Below are positions 9,693-18,759 of a DNA stretch of 64,000 nucleotides, piece after piece. The translations under genes were made by a program, and so were the position numbers. Source of the stretch: Fibrobacter sp. UWB5 (GTDB lineage: Bacteria > Fibrobacterota > Fibrobacteria > Fibrobacterales > Fibrobacteraceae). The notes under the pieces are model-generated. The model was not told where the DNA came from. It searched no databases and saw nothing but the letters and a program-made list of their open reading frames with translations. Every line of letters begins with the position of its first letter. Within the stretch, counting starts at the first letter, position 1. The stretch spans positions 1 to 64,000 of the forward strand of contig NZ_MWQH01000007.1 in assembly GCF_002210295.1 (NCBI RefSeq), written 5' to 3'.

Positions 9693-11084
9693 TTAGCCGA
9701 CCATGATGTCTTCTTCGGCGTACCACATGCCCTGCTCCTGCTTTTTAGCCACTGCAGAAATCAGGAACAAGGGGCCCATTCGGCCGACAAACATCACCGT
9801 ACAGATCACAATTCGGCCTGGAATCGAAAGATCGGGGGTAAGCCCCATGGAAAGACCGCAGGTACTGTAGGCGCTTGCCACTTCGAAGAATACCTTGAGG
9901 AACGAAACTTGTTCGATGGAATTGCCGGCGGCCTCGGTTTCGAGCAACACGAGGGTTGCCACCACCACGACCACGATAGCCACCACGAAGATTCGCACGG
10001 CCTTATCCACCGTGGTTTCGGGAATGGTTCGACCCAGAATCTGGGTCTTGTTGCGGCCCAGCAGGCGGTTGAATCCGAGCAGGAAAATCACGGCGGTCGT
10101 TGTCGTCTTGATACCGCCACCGCAGCTACCCGGGTTTGCACCGATCAGCATGATAATCACAAAGAAGAACAGCGAACCCACGCTCAGGGCCGAGGTGTCG
10201 ATGTTGTTGAGGCCCGCGGTGCGGCTGGTGAATGCCATAAAGGCGCTGGATTCCAGCTTTTCTCCGAAGTTCAGGCCTGCAAAAGTATTGCTCCATTCGC
10301 TGAACATGAAGAAGGCGATACTCACGAGAACGATAATTAAGGTAAAGCCCGTGGCAATGTGGGTATGCAGCGACACCTTGCGGATAGCACGCTTTTTAAA
10401 GTCGAACAGGTAACGGATTTCGGTAATGGCCAAGAAGCCGAAACCGCCCGCCAGCGCAAGCACGCAGGTCGTAATGTTCATGAGCGGGTTCAGCTGGAAG
10501 CGCACCAGGGAATCGGGGAACAAGGTGAAGCCCACGTTACAGAAGGAGCTTACCGCCTGGAACAGACTGCAGAAAAGGCGGTCGTATAGTTCCATGTCGC
10601 TGAACTGCGTAAAGTAGATGACGGCGCCAATCGCTTCAAGCCCGAAGGTAAAGGGGAGCACGGCCTTGAGGATTCGGCCTGCGTCGACGTTACCTTCCTG
10701 GGTGTAGTTCGCAAGGAGGGCCGACTGGTGGTTGAATCCCGGGTGCATGCCGGCAAGGAGGATTATCACGGTAGAAATCGTCATGATTCCAAGACCGCCC
10801 GCCTGCATGAGAATGACTAGCACCCAGTTGCCGAAGGTGGTAAAACTGGCACTGATATCGATGGTAGAAAGACCGGTGACGCATACGGCAGACATGGCCG
10901 TGAAGAAGGCGTCGAGTACGCCGACCGGTTCACGCTGCGCAAACGGGAGCGACAACAGGAGTGCCCCTAAACACACCAGCGCGAGGTAGCCGGACACAAT
11001 CATCAAAATCGGGTTGCCCGACTTTTTCTTGACTTCGGCCTTCTTTTCCACGAAGTCAAACGCTTCGTACCTAGAACGTAACAT
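9693..11084 (-). CDS. trkH: TrkH/KtrB-type potassium transporter
   Basis: The membrane subunit of a Trk/Ktr potassium uptake system, 463 residues, with about 8-10 membrane segments and four pore-like loops. Recognisable pore motifs are CVTGLS (about residues 68-73), SSFCNVGF (about 180), TSRTAGLN and the NPGSCGGG region near residue 315, the last being typical of TrkH/KtrB selectivity loops. The first 20 residues are charged and cytoplasmic. It probably forms one transcript with the downstream RCK subunit. A TATATT lies seven bases before the ATG and no Shine-Dalgarno is seen. Confidence 0.92.
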   Translation of the reverse strand: MLRSRYEAFDFVEKKAEVKKKSGNPILMIVSGYLALVCLGALLLSLPFAQREPVGVLDAFFTAMSAVCVTGLSTIDISASFTTFGNWVLVILMQAGGLGIMTISTVIILLAGMHPGFNHQSALLANYTQEGNVDAGRILKAVLPFTFGLEAIGAVIYFTQFSDMELYDRLFCSLFQAVSSFCNVGFTLFPDSLVRFQLNPLMNITTCVLALAGGFGFLAITEIRYLFDFKKRAIRKVSLHTHIATGFTLIIVLVSIAFFMFSEWSNTFAGLNFGEKLESSAFMAFTSRTAGLNNIDTSALSVGSLFFFVIIMLIGANPGSCGGGIKTTTTAVIFLLGFNRLLGRNKTQILGRTIPETTVDKAVRIFVVAIVVVVVATLVLLETEAAGNSIEQVSFLKVFFEVASAYSTCGLSMGLTPDLSIPGRIVICTVMFVGRMGPLFLISAVAKKQEQGMWYAEEDIMVG

Positions 11085-11091
11085 GGGCGTA

Positions 11092-11097
11092 AATATA
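11092..11097 (-). promoter_or_regulatory. -10-like TATATT close to the trkH start
   Basis: Minus-strand TATATT, then seven bases (TACGCCC), then ATG. A weak -35 (TAGGCA) lies 17 bases further upstream. Candidate leaderless promoter for trkH-trkA. Confidence 0.45.
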
Positions 11098-11151
11098 GAA
11101 ATTAATCCCCATCTTGCCTAGGTTTTGGCGGTTTTCTACATTTGGGCCCGT

Positions 11152-12081
11152 ATGAAGAATTTACGTGCCATTTTGATGCCGATTGCGATTTTACTCGGGA
11201 TTTTGCTCCCGCAGGCACACGTGCTTTCGCCGTTAATGCCGTTTTTGATCGGTACCATGATGTTTTTGACGTTTGTGACTAAAATTCCGCCGCAAACCCA
11301 TGGCTACACGTTTAAAATTGAAATTCGAGCCCTGATTGTGAGCCTAATCCTGGTGGCAGCTATTGCGGGCATCGTAAAGCTGTTTGACCTTCCGCGCGAA
11401 GTCCTTTTGGGCGGTGCGATTATTGCGCTTTGCCCGCCTGCAAATGCAGCCCCTGCCATGGCCAAGATGCTTGGCGGTTCGGCCTCGCTTGCCTTGAAGA
11501 TTTTCTTGAGCGGAAACCTGATTGCGTGTTTTTCGATTCCGATTGTGTTCGGTTACCTGACCGGAACCGATGCGGGCCTCCGCGAAATCGCGATGAAGAT
11601 TTTCAATACGATTCAGCCCATCATCAGCATTCCGCTTGCGTTTGCGCTTGGCCTGCGAGCATTCTACCCGGAACTTGCCGATCGCGCCGCCAAATACCAG
11701 AAGTACACCATGTTCGTGTGGACGTTCTCGGTGTTCGTAATCTTGGCGAAAGCCAGCTACGACATCCGCGAAATGGGATTCACGGATTTGTGGAATAGCG
11801 GAAAGCTCCCGATGATGGCGGGAATTTCGCTCATTCTCTGCATTCTGCTTTACGCCCTCGGCTGGTATGTCGAAAAGAACCGCCGCCCCATCGAAAGTGC
11901 GCAGAGCATGGGCCAAAAGAACACCACGCTCGTCATCTGGATTGCCACGCTGTATGCGGGCCCTGTGGTGGCGCTTGCCCCGACTTGTTATGTGGTATGG
12001 CAGAATCTGGTGCTCAGCTATCTGAGCGCAAGGATTAAGCCGAAGGAACCTGCACAAACAGGAATCGCAAAATCGGAATAA
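11152..12081 (+). CDS. bile acid:sodium symporter (BASS) family transporter
   Basis: A 309-residue integral membrane protein with 9-10 hydrophobic segments. The CPPANAAPAM sequence near residue 100 and the later SIPLAFALG segment fit the crossover helices of the BASS/SBF fold. Members carry organic anions with sodium; the substrate here is unknown. I chose the ATG at 11152; an upstream TTG at 11125 is in frame but poor. TACATT lies nine bases before the ATG. The next gene starts 13 bases after the stop. Confidence 0.7.
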   Translation: MKNLRAILMPIAILLGILLPQAHVLSPLMPFLIGTMMFLTFVTKIPPQTHGYTFKIEIRALIVSLILVAAIAGIVKLFDLPREVLLGGAIIALCPPANAAPAMAKMLGGSASLALKIFLSGNLIACFSIPIVFGYLTGTDAGLREIAMKIFNTIQPIISIPLAFALGLRAFYPELADRAAKYQKYTMFVWTFSVFVILAKASYDIREMGFTDLWNSGKLPMMAGISLILCILLYALGWYVEKNRRPIESAQSMGQKNTTLVIWIATLYAGPVVALAPTCYVVWQNLVLSYLSARIKPKEPAQTGIAKSE

Positions 12082-12082
12082 T

Positions 12083-12088
12083 TATATT
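12083..12088 (+). promoter_or_regulatory. -10-like TATATT close to the AlkD-like start
   Basis: TATATT then six bases then ATG; no Shine-Dalgarno sequence. Part of the recurrent start arrangement described in the findings. Confidence 0.35.
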
Positions 12089-12094
12089 TATTCC

Positions 12095-12877
12095 ATGACC
12101 CACGCCGAACTTGTCAAGCGCCTGTTGGCCGAACAGGATTTAAAGTATCGCGATTTTCACGCGTCGCTGTTGCCGAACATCGACAAGAAAACGATTATCG
12201 GCGTGCGCGTGCCTACCATGAGGAAAATCGCGAAGGAGTTTGTGGATTCGGCGGTGAAGGGGGCAGCGAAGGGCTCAAAAATCATGCCGAAGGATGTCGC
12301 GAACTTTTTAGACAAGCTCCCGCACAAGTATTTCGAAGAAAACCAGGTGCACCTTTTTGCGGTGGAACGCATCAAGGACTTTGACGAATGCCTCGCCCGC
12401 ATCGAGCAGTTCTTGCCCTACATTGATAACTGGGCCGTATGCGACGGCAAATCGCCCAAAGCTTTGCTCAAGGATGAGGCTCGCTTTTTCGCCAAGATTT
12501 GCGAATGGATAAAGTCCACCAAGCCTTACACGGTGCGTTTCGGCGTGAACATGCTCATGAACTTTTTCTTGGATGAACGCTTCAGCAAAGAACACTTGAA
12601 GCTCGTTGCCGCCATCGATGAAAATCTTTTCGATGACGATTCGACTGGGGCTGCGCAGGCCTCGGTAAATGCCGCCCGTCCCACCGACCGTTACTACGTG
12701 CAAATGGTTATCGCCTGGTACATGGCGACCGCCCTCGCCAAGCAATGGGACGCAACTTTCCCCTACATCAAAGGCCGTAAACTTTCGCCCTGGATCCACG
12801 CAAAATCCATCCAAAAAGCCTGCGAAAGCTACCGCATCACCGACGAACAGAAGAAAACCCTGCGCGGGTTGAAATAG
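12095..12877 (+). CDS. AlkD-like DNA alkylation repair protein
   Basis: A 260-residue all-helical protein of the AlkD/DNA alkylation repair family (HEAT-like repeats; removes alkylated bases). Matching features are the VRVPTMRKIAKEF segment (residues 28-40), DNWAVCD near residue 112 and RFGVNMLMNFFL near residue 150. The WAVCD and VRVPxxR pieces are typical of the branch often annotated as DNA alkylation repair enzyme in gut bacteria. Many members of that branch lack proven activity. TATATT lies six bases before the ATG (12083-12088), immediately after the transporter stop. The island begins after this gene. Confidence 0.72.
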   Translation: MTHAELVKRLLAEQDLKYRDFHASLLPNIDKKTIIGVRVPTMRKIAKEFVDSAVKGAAKGSKIMPKDVANFLDKLPHKYFEENQVHLFAVERIKDFDECLARIEQFLPYIDNWAVCDGKSPKALLKDEARFFAKICEWIKSTKPYTVRFGVNMLMNFFLDERFSKEHLKLVAAIDENLFDDDSTGAAQASVNAARPTDRYYVQMVIAWYMATALAKQWDATFPYIKGRKLSPWIHAKSIQKACESYRITDEQKKTLRGLK

Positions 12878-12907
12878 AACATTTTGCTTGGCAAAGAACC
12901 CTGTTTC

Positions 12908-12936
12908 CCGTGAAGTCGCAATTTGCTACTTCACGG
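12908..12936. repeat. hairpin CCGTGAAGT/ACTTCACGG
   Basis: Perfect 9-bp arms with an 11-base loop, 30 bases after the AlkD-like stop. Only a weak T-rich tail follows, so it may be a terminator or the boundary of the accessory island. The remaining non-coding DNA to 13217 is AT-rich and shows no gene. Confidence 0.5.
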
Positions 12937-13217
12937 ATTTAAGGCGGCATGCTCTATATCTTTCATCGTCAGCTTCTTTGCGTTACAAGCAAAAATACTG
13001 CTCAAACACGCAGTGTTTTGGAGTGGAGTCAAGAGAAAAATGAGTTTTTTTTCAAAAAAATGGGAAAGCGGATATATTTGTCGCAAATTTAAGATATATT
13101 TTTTATCGACATAGCCCTTGGCCAACGCCTTGGGCGCCCGTTTTATTGAGTATTTGCTCTAGTCTCCGTTCCGAAATCGGCAAAATTTCAAAACATACGA
13201 GAATAGGGTAAACTGCT

Positions 13218-13318
13218 CACGTCCCGATTGGGGCGTGGGTCGTTTGCGTTTATTGGTATGTTAGGCTTTGCCGAGCCTCGGAATGCAGTAAGCGCTTCAG
13301 CGGCTCCACGCCTTTTTT
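13218..13318 (+). promoter_or_regulatory. structured leader with competing hairpins and terminator
   Basis: CACGTCCC (13218-13225) pairs with GGGGCGTG (13230-13237) around GATT. The second arm also contains GGCGTGG (13232-13238), which can instead pair with CCACGCC (13306-13312), and the latter is followed by six T. A further hairpin AGGCT/AGCCT (13263-13278) sits inside. The two states exclude each other, as in an attenuator, and the element lies 69 bases before the helicase start. It could also be a small RNA gene or an island-end element. Confidence 0.5.
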
Positions 13319-13386
13319 ATATGCCCAGCTGAAACTCTCGACTGTCTTTTGCTCCATATGCGGTGATTTTTAGATGGAGCGATACG

Positions 13387-16005
13387 GTGAAGACTGTATT
13401 TGGAAGAGATGCTGTTTCGTTAGATTCCCTTTTTGCCGAAAAGGGTTTTACTCCCAATTCTAACCAAAAACTGGCCATTGAAAATACCAGTGGACCACTT
13501 TTGCTGACAGCAGGGCCAGGTTCTGGCAAGACTCGCGTTTTGCTTTGGCGTTGCGTAAATCTCATTGTTTTTGAAAATATTCCTCCGGAAGAGATTTTTT
13601 TGGCAACCTTTACCGAAAAGGCAGCCTTGCAACTTAAACAGGGCCTACAGGGATTGCTTTCTATCGCGAGTACTTTCACTCACAAGCCTTATGACATTGC
13701 GGAGATGTATGTTGGCACACTACATTCGCTTTGCCAAAAACTTTTGACCGACCGTCGTTTTAGGGAACATGGCTTGCGTAGTCGTCGTCCACTCATTATG
13801 GACGATTTGGGGCAGTTCCTTTTTGTAAGAGAACATTTCAATAACCTTTTATCGGAATCTGGCTTTGACATCGAAAAGCCAACTGACGTATATAAAGAAA
13901 TTAATGGCTGGTTTGGAAAGGCATCGCCTTCTCGTACAGACGCAATCTCCAACTGCATATCGTTTTTCAACCGCATGAGCGAGGAAGACTTTGGCGAAGA
14001 AGAACTTTCCTTGAAGTTAAGAGATAGAACCATTTCAAAGCTTTTCAAGATGACGATTCTTTATAGGCAACTGCTTTCCGAAAAGGGCTTTGATAGGGTT
14101 GATTTTTCATCTTTGCAACAGCGTGCCTACGAATACATTTGTCAGAAGAAGGATGCCGGTTCGGTATTCAAGCACGTTATTGTTGACGAATATCAAGATA
14201 CTAACACGATTCAGCAAAAGATTTATCTAAAACTTGCGGAAGGAACGAAAAATATTTGTGTTGTGGGCGATGATGATCAGGCTCTCTATCGTTTTCGTGG
14301 TGCAACTGTAGAAAACCTAGTTGACTTTGAAAACATATGCAAAAAAGAGATTGGAGTAAGGCCCAAGCGAATAGATCTGAACATCAATTATCGATCTCGC
14401 AAGCAAATTGTTGACACCTATACGCAGTTTATTGATTTGGTCTCGTGGAAAAATCCATCCAAGCCTTCTGAATTTTTCAGAATACAGAACAAGGATATTC
14501 AAGCTAATAGCAAAGATGCAAACACATCGGTTGTGTTGGAAACGGGCGATAAGCAAACAGTAACTGAAAACATTGCTTCTTTAATAAAGAAACTCAAACG
14601 AACGGGCAAAATCAAAGATTACAACCAGTGCGCGATCTTATTTCCAACAATTCGCGGCAATGCCAGCGGTGAAATGTCGCCTAAAGTTCAAGCTTTTGCA
14701 GATGCCTTGGAGGAAGCAGGAATCAAGTATTATGCACCTCGTGCAAAAAATTTCTTGTATACTGAGGAATCCCTAATCACATTCGGTCTATTTGCAAAAA
14801 TATTCGGTTACTCACCATCTGGTATCACTTATGGAGGAATGGCGGATTTCTCTAATTGGGCTGAAATGGCGATTGATTCGGCCGATGAAATTATTGAACA
14901 AGATAAACCGCTCGCAAAATTCATAGAAGATACACAACAATCTATCAAGGCGAGCAGACAAAACTACAAGTATCTCAGCGACTATTGTGAAAAGAATGGA
15001 ATCGATCTGGATGATGATTTAACGATTCCTCTGCTCAAAAAATTCTCTCAAATACAAAGGATAGACGATTCTGTCCGAAGGACTTTGGTGAATAGGGGGA
15101 TGCTTGCATTTACTACTCGTCGAACAAATGAAGGTAAGCCTTTGCATGTTTCTTACGCACTTTCTCGTGCAACCGCAATGGACTGGACTCTTCTTGACCT
15201 GTTTTATAAACTCAATAGTTTTGAGTACTTTGCAGAAAAGTATAGGCAAGCGGAAGATGGCGGTGAAGACTCCGGGCTATATAATCTTGGAATGATAACA
15301 AAATACATTGCGCAGTATCATGAAACAGCAAATCCAATTCTTTCTGGAGCGACATTTGCCAAGGATTTAGTTCGTAAAATCTTCTTTGGCTCATATATGT
15401 ATTCGCTATTTCGCTTGAACGAAACGGAATATGAAGACTCTGAAGACCCGTTCCCAAAGGGGTGTGTGCCTTTTTTGACGGTTCACCAATCAAAGGGATT
15501 GGAATTTCCTGTGGTTATTTTGGGATCTGTTTCGCACAAAAGTAAGGATGCTAGAACCCTAGATGTTTTAGTCCGTAGCATGCAACAAAAAATGGGAATT
15601 ATGCCAACCATATGCGAACCTCTTGATTCTATGGATACATATGACACTATGCGAATGTTCTATGTGGCATTATCAAGGGCAAAAAATCTGCTGGTCTTAT
15701 CACAATTTAAAGGACAAGGTCAAACGACATATAATCCGTTTAAGGCGTTGATTGAACAAATTAATTTTGAATCAATAAAAAAACTAGATGTAAAAACACT
15801 CCCTGATTCTGAAGATAACTCGGACAAACTTCCGCATGTTTATACCTATACGGCCGATTATCTGCCTTACAACAACTGTCCACGAAATTACATGGTATTC
15901 CATAAGTACGGCTTTGTTCCTAGTCGTAGTCAAACGATGTTCTTTGGTTCTCTAGTTCATCAAACCGTGGAAGATTTACAAAACTTCGTGATGGAGGACC
16001 GATAA
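13387..16005 (+). CDS. UvrD/RecB-like ATP-dependent DNA helicase, with N-terminal piece of a nuclease domain
   Basis: An 872-residue superfamily 1A helicase. All motifs are intact: I GPGSGKT (about residue 43), Ia ATFTEKAA, II VDEYQDTN (about 265), III GDDDQALYRFRG, IV NYRSR, V VHQSKGLEFP (about 700) and VI FYVALSRAKN. I chose GTG 13387 because GGAG lies seven bases upstream; a GTG at 13363 lacks this. After the helicase core, the last 65 residues read as the beginning of a RecB/AddB-type PD-(D/E)XK nuclease: a Cys in NNCPRNY and the FGSLVHQ (GxxxH) motif. The frame then ends in TAA, directly followed by an in-frame ATG that continues the same domain. Probably defence- or repair-related, given the adjacent type III R-M genes. 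Confidence 0.88.
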   Translation: MKTVFGRDAVSLDSLFAEKGFTPNSNQKLAIENTSGPLLLTAGPGSGKTRVLLWRCVNLIVFENIPPEEIFLATFTEKAALQLKQGLQGLLSIASTFTHKPYDIAEMYVGTLHSLCQKLLTDRRFREHGLRSRRPLIMDDLGQFLFVREHFNNLLSESGFDIEKPTDVYKEINGWFGKASPSRTDAISNCISFFNRMSEEDFGEEELSLKLRDRTISKLFKMTILYRQLLSEKGFDRVDFSSLQQRAYEYICQKKDAGSVFKHVIVDEYQDTNTIQQKIYLKLAEGTKNICVVGDDDQALYRFRGATVENLVDFENICKKEIGVRPKRIDLNINYRSRKQIVDTYTQFIDLVSWKNPSKPSEFFRIQNKDIQANSKDANTSVVLETGDKQTVTENIASLIKKLKRTGKIKDYNQCAILFPTIRGNASGEMSPKVQAFADALEEAGIKYYAPRAKNFLYTEESLITFGLFAKIFGYSPSGITYGGMADFSNWAEMAIDSADEIIEQDKPLAKFIEDTQQSIKASRQNYKYLSDYCEKNGIDLDDDLTIPLLKKFSQIQRIDDSVRRTLVNRGMLAFTTRRTNEGKPLHVSYALSRATAMDWTLLDLFYKLNSFEYFAEKYRQAEDGGEDSGLYNLGMITKYIAQYHETANPILSGATFAKDLVRKIFFGSYMYSLFRLNETEYEDSEDPFPKGCVPFLTVHQSKGLEFPVVILGSVSHKSKDARTLDVLVRSMQQKMGIMPTICEPLDSMDTYDTMRMFYVALSRAKNLLVLSQFKGQGQTTYNPFKALIEQINFESIKKLDVKTLPDSEDNSDKLPHVYTYTADYLPYNNCPRNYMVFHKYGFVPSRSQTMFFGSLVHQTVEDLQNFVMEDR

Positions 16006-16812
16006 ATGAAACAATCTGAATTTGAAAGTCAACTCGGCGAAATGTTCGAGAATAATTTCCGCTTTTTATGCGAAGAAGCTGGGCACTCCATTAACGAATA
16101 CCTGAAAAAATTGGCGTTTGATCAGGTCCTTTATTATTATCGCAAGAATAAGAAAATTATTGAGCAGATAACCCGCGCCGAAGTCAAGTTGTCTCTTCCT
16201 GAACAGGAAACACCTAATGACAAGATTCCCTATACAATCGAAGGTGTTGTTGATATTGTGCGTGAAGGGGACGAAACCTGGCTTTACGACTTAAAGACAC
16301 ATGACCCTGATCGTATCAAGGCTGAACCGGGAAAATATAAAGAACAGCTAAATATTTACGCATACATTTGGAAAGGGCTGCAAAAGAATGAGTTGGACAA
16401 TACAGCAATTATCGCCACACCGTTGCCTAATGGTTTGAGAGCAGCAATTGAAAACGGTACTGAAGAGAAAATTCAGGCCGAATTTGACAAATGGGAACCG
16501 GTTATACCCTTCGGTTATGATGAAGACGAAGTTGCTGATATGATTGAAAACTTTGGCGAGACTGTTGAACGAATTGAGAATTCAGAATTCGCACCGCCAG
16601 ACGTAAAAAGACTTGAAAGTAAGATGCCGGGAATGAAAACAAATTTTGCAACTCATGTTTGTCGTAACTGTGATGTTCGATATTCTTGCTCGTCTTATCG
16701 AGAGTATATGAAAAAAACTCGAAATGCAAGAAAAGATAACATAATGAAATTTATGGCCCCTACAGCAAGTGAGCAAGACGAGTTTGTTGAAGGCTGCCTT
16801 CAGTCAATTTAA
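16006..16812 (+). CDS. PD-(D/E)XK nuclease, RecB/Cas4-like (C-terminal part of a split domain)
   Basis: 268 residues. The catalytic core is visible: GVVDIV (Asp) followed by WLYDLKTHD (D-x-K) near residue 95, then a helix with QLNIYAY as in RecB-family motif III. Three cysteines (HVCRNCDVRYSC, about residues 215-226) match the C-x2-C-x5-C part of the 4Fe-4S site of AddB/Cas4-type nucleases, whose first cysteine would be in the preceding protein. GGAGG eight bases before the ATG supports independent initiation. It starts on the base after the helicase stop and in the same frame, so a single substitution at the TAA would fuse both into a protein of about 1141 residues. Either a natural split or a recent nonsense mutation. 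Confidence 0.82.
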   Translation: MKQSEFESQLGEMFENNFRFLCEEAGHSINEYLKKLAFDQVLYYYRKNKKIIEQITRAEVKLSLPEQETPNDKIPYTIEGVVDIVREGDETWLYDLKTHDPDRIKAEPGKYKEQLNIYAYIWKGLQKNELDNTAIIATPLPNGLRAAIENGTEEKIQAEFDKWEPVIPFGYDEDEVADMIENFGETVERIENSEFAPPDVKRLESKMPGMKTNFATHVCRNCDVRYSCSSYREYMKKTRNARKDNIMKFMAPTASEQDEFVEGCLQSI

Positions 16813-16830
16813 TTAAAAAAAGGAATCGCT

Positions 16831-18759
16831 ATGTTAAGGAACTCTTTTATTCAAGCAACAGCTCCCAAAGATGAAAAAATGGAACTACTGAAGCAGGCGT
16901 TCCCAGACTTTTTTAAGGACGGGAAGATTGATATTAATGCAGTAAAAGATTTTGTTGGAGAGGAAAACTTCAATGAATCTGATTTAGGTTATGGTTTGTA
17001 TTGGCCTGGAAAACGCGAGGCTAAAATTTTGGCAAGAAAACCGGCTGAAGGTACATTGAAACCGGTTGTTGGAGATGGTGTTGACGAAGAAAATACAAAG
17101 AATATTTATATCGAGGGCGATAATTTAGAGGTTTTGCGTTGCTTGAAAAATAGCTATAAGGGCCGAGTAAAAATGATTTACATTGACCCCCCGTATAATA
17201 CCGGCAAGGATTTTATTTATCGAGATAAATTTGAAGAACCTGTGGAAGATTTTCTTAAGGCTACAGGCCAAATGGATGAAACAGGCGTTGTACTTGTGTC
17301 GAATCCTAAGAGTAATGGAGCCTATCATCGCAGATGGCTAAATATGATGTATTCTCGGTTGCAATTGGCGCGAGAGTTATTAACAAAGGATGGTGTGATA
17401 TTCATTAGTATTGACGATAATGAATTGGCAAATTTAAAGTTGTTGTGTGATGAAATTTTTGGAGAAGCAAATTTGTGCGGGCAATGGAATTGGTTTAAGT
17501 CTGCTACGCCACCAAATTTGTCAAAAAAAATTAAAAAGAATGTAGAATATATTCTTGCATACCATGCTGGCGAAAATGACGAGGTTTTTTCAGGTGTAAA
17601 AAAGACTAGTTCAAGCAATGATCCTATAACAAAGCCTCAAAATACAATTAAACAACTGTCCTTTAAATCAGGAGTTCTTCACACAAAATTACCTGACGGC
17701 ATTTATAAAAAAGGTACTTATGGAACTGACAAATTCCCTAACACTTTGCTTAACGATTTAATTGTGAAAAATGGTGTTAACCAAAACGACGTAACATTCT
17801 CAAACAAATTCATCTGGGTGCAAGAAAAACTTGATGAGGAAATTGAAAATGGAACATACATTGAATTGTCAAAATCGCTAGTAATTTCATATAAAAAAGC
17901 TGATTATCGACCAGAGGTCCCTCCAAACTTTATCGATGATACAGTGTCTGTAGATACAACAGAAAATGCAGGAACAATGTTGACAAATTTATTTGGTGGG
18001 TCAAAAGTTTTTGACTATCCAAAACCGATTTCATTGATTGCATATTTGACAAATTTCTTTATCAAATCAAATGAAAACGCTATAATCGTTGATTTCTTTT
18101 CTGGATCTGCAACGGCGGCTCATGCTATCATGCAATTGAATGCAGATGATTTGGGCAATCGAAAGTTTATAATGGTGCAATTGCCAGTAGAACTTAGTAA
18201 TCTGGATGACACAGAGAATGAAGCCATTAAATTCCTTAACACCATTAAGAAACCACCTACAATCTGTGAAATAGGTAAGGAACGCATCCGTCGCGCAGGC
18301 AAGAAAATTCTAGAAGAACATCCTGAACTTAAAGGGAAAATAGATGTAGGCTTTAAGGTTTATCGAGAAGCTAAATCAAATCTAGAACCATATAAACCTG
18401 TAAAAAACGATTCTAAAAACTCTTTAAATGATTTGTTTCAGGAATTAGAAAAACAAGTAACACCTCTCCGCAAAGGCTGGACGAAGGAAGGCCTTCTTAC
18501 AGAAATAATGCTACGTCAAGGTTTTGCTCTAGATTCTATAAAAGAATCTTTGAAATCGCTCAAAAAAAATGATGTCATATGCATAAAAGATGATCGTTTT
18601 GAAGGACGATTAATCGTCTGCCTTGATGATAAGATTCATAAAGACACCATTCTCTCGTTGCAATTAGGAGATGATGATCTTTTTGTTTGCCTAGATTCTG
18701 CAATAGATGATGAAAATTACTGTCAACTGTCTGATAAGGGAAGGATTGCGACGATATGA
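16831..18759 (+). CDS. mod: type III restriction-modification methyltransferase (Mod)
   Basis: A 642-residue adenine-specific DNA methyltransferase of the beta class. The catalytic motif IV IDPPYNTGKDF (DPPY near residue 119) comes before the AdoMet motif I DFFSGSATAAHA (near residue 420), the order found in type III Mod proteins. The middle part (about 210-400), which is AT-rich and poorly conserved, should be the target recognition domain. It would both protect host DNA and give sequence recognition to the Res partner. AGGA lies upstream of the start. It follows the nuclease ORF by 18 bases and overlaps res by ATGA. No simple-sequence repeat typical of phase-variable mod genes was seen. Confidence 0.95.
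   Translation: MLRNSFIQATAPKDEKMELLKQAFPDFFKDGKIDINAVKDFVGEENFNESDLGYGLYWPGKREAKILARKPAEGTLKPVVGDGVDEENTKNIYIEGDNLEVLRCLKNSYKGRVKMIYIDPPYNTGKDFIYRDKFEEPVEDFLKATGQMDETGVVLVSNPKSNGAYHRRWLNMMYSRLQLARELLTKDGVIFISIDDNELANLKLLCDEIFGEANLCGQWNWFKSATPPNLSKKIKKNVEYILAYHAGENDEVFSGVKKTSSSNDPITKPQNTIKQLSFKSGVLHTKLPDGIYKKGTYGTDKFPNTLLNDLIVKNGVNQNDVTFSNKFIWVQEKLDEEIENGTYIELSKSLVISYKKADYRPEVPPNFIDDTVSVDTTENAGTMLTNLFGGSKVFDYPKPISLIAYLTNFFIKSNENAIIVDFFSGSATAAHAIMQLNADDLGNRKFIMVQLPVELSNLDDTENEAIKFLNTIKKPPTICEIGKERIRRAGKKILEEHPELKGKIDVGFKVYREAKSNLEPYKPVKNDSKNSLNDLFQELEKQVTPLRKGWTKEGLLTEIMLRQGFALDSIKESLKSLKKNDVICIKDDRFEGRLIVCLDDKIHKDTILSLQLGDDDLFVCLDSAIDDENYCQLSDKGRIATI

Noticed and set aside
16831-18759. Phase-variable mod gene
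   Set aside because: No tandem tetra- or pentanucleotide repeat was seen in or before the gene, so there is no sign of ON/OFF switching.
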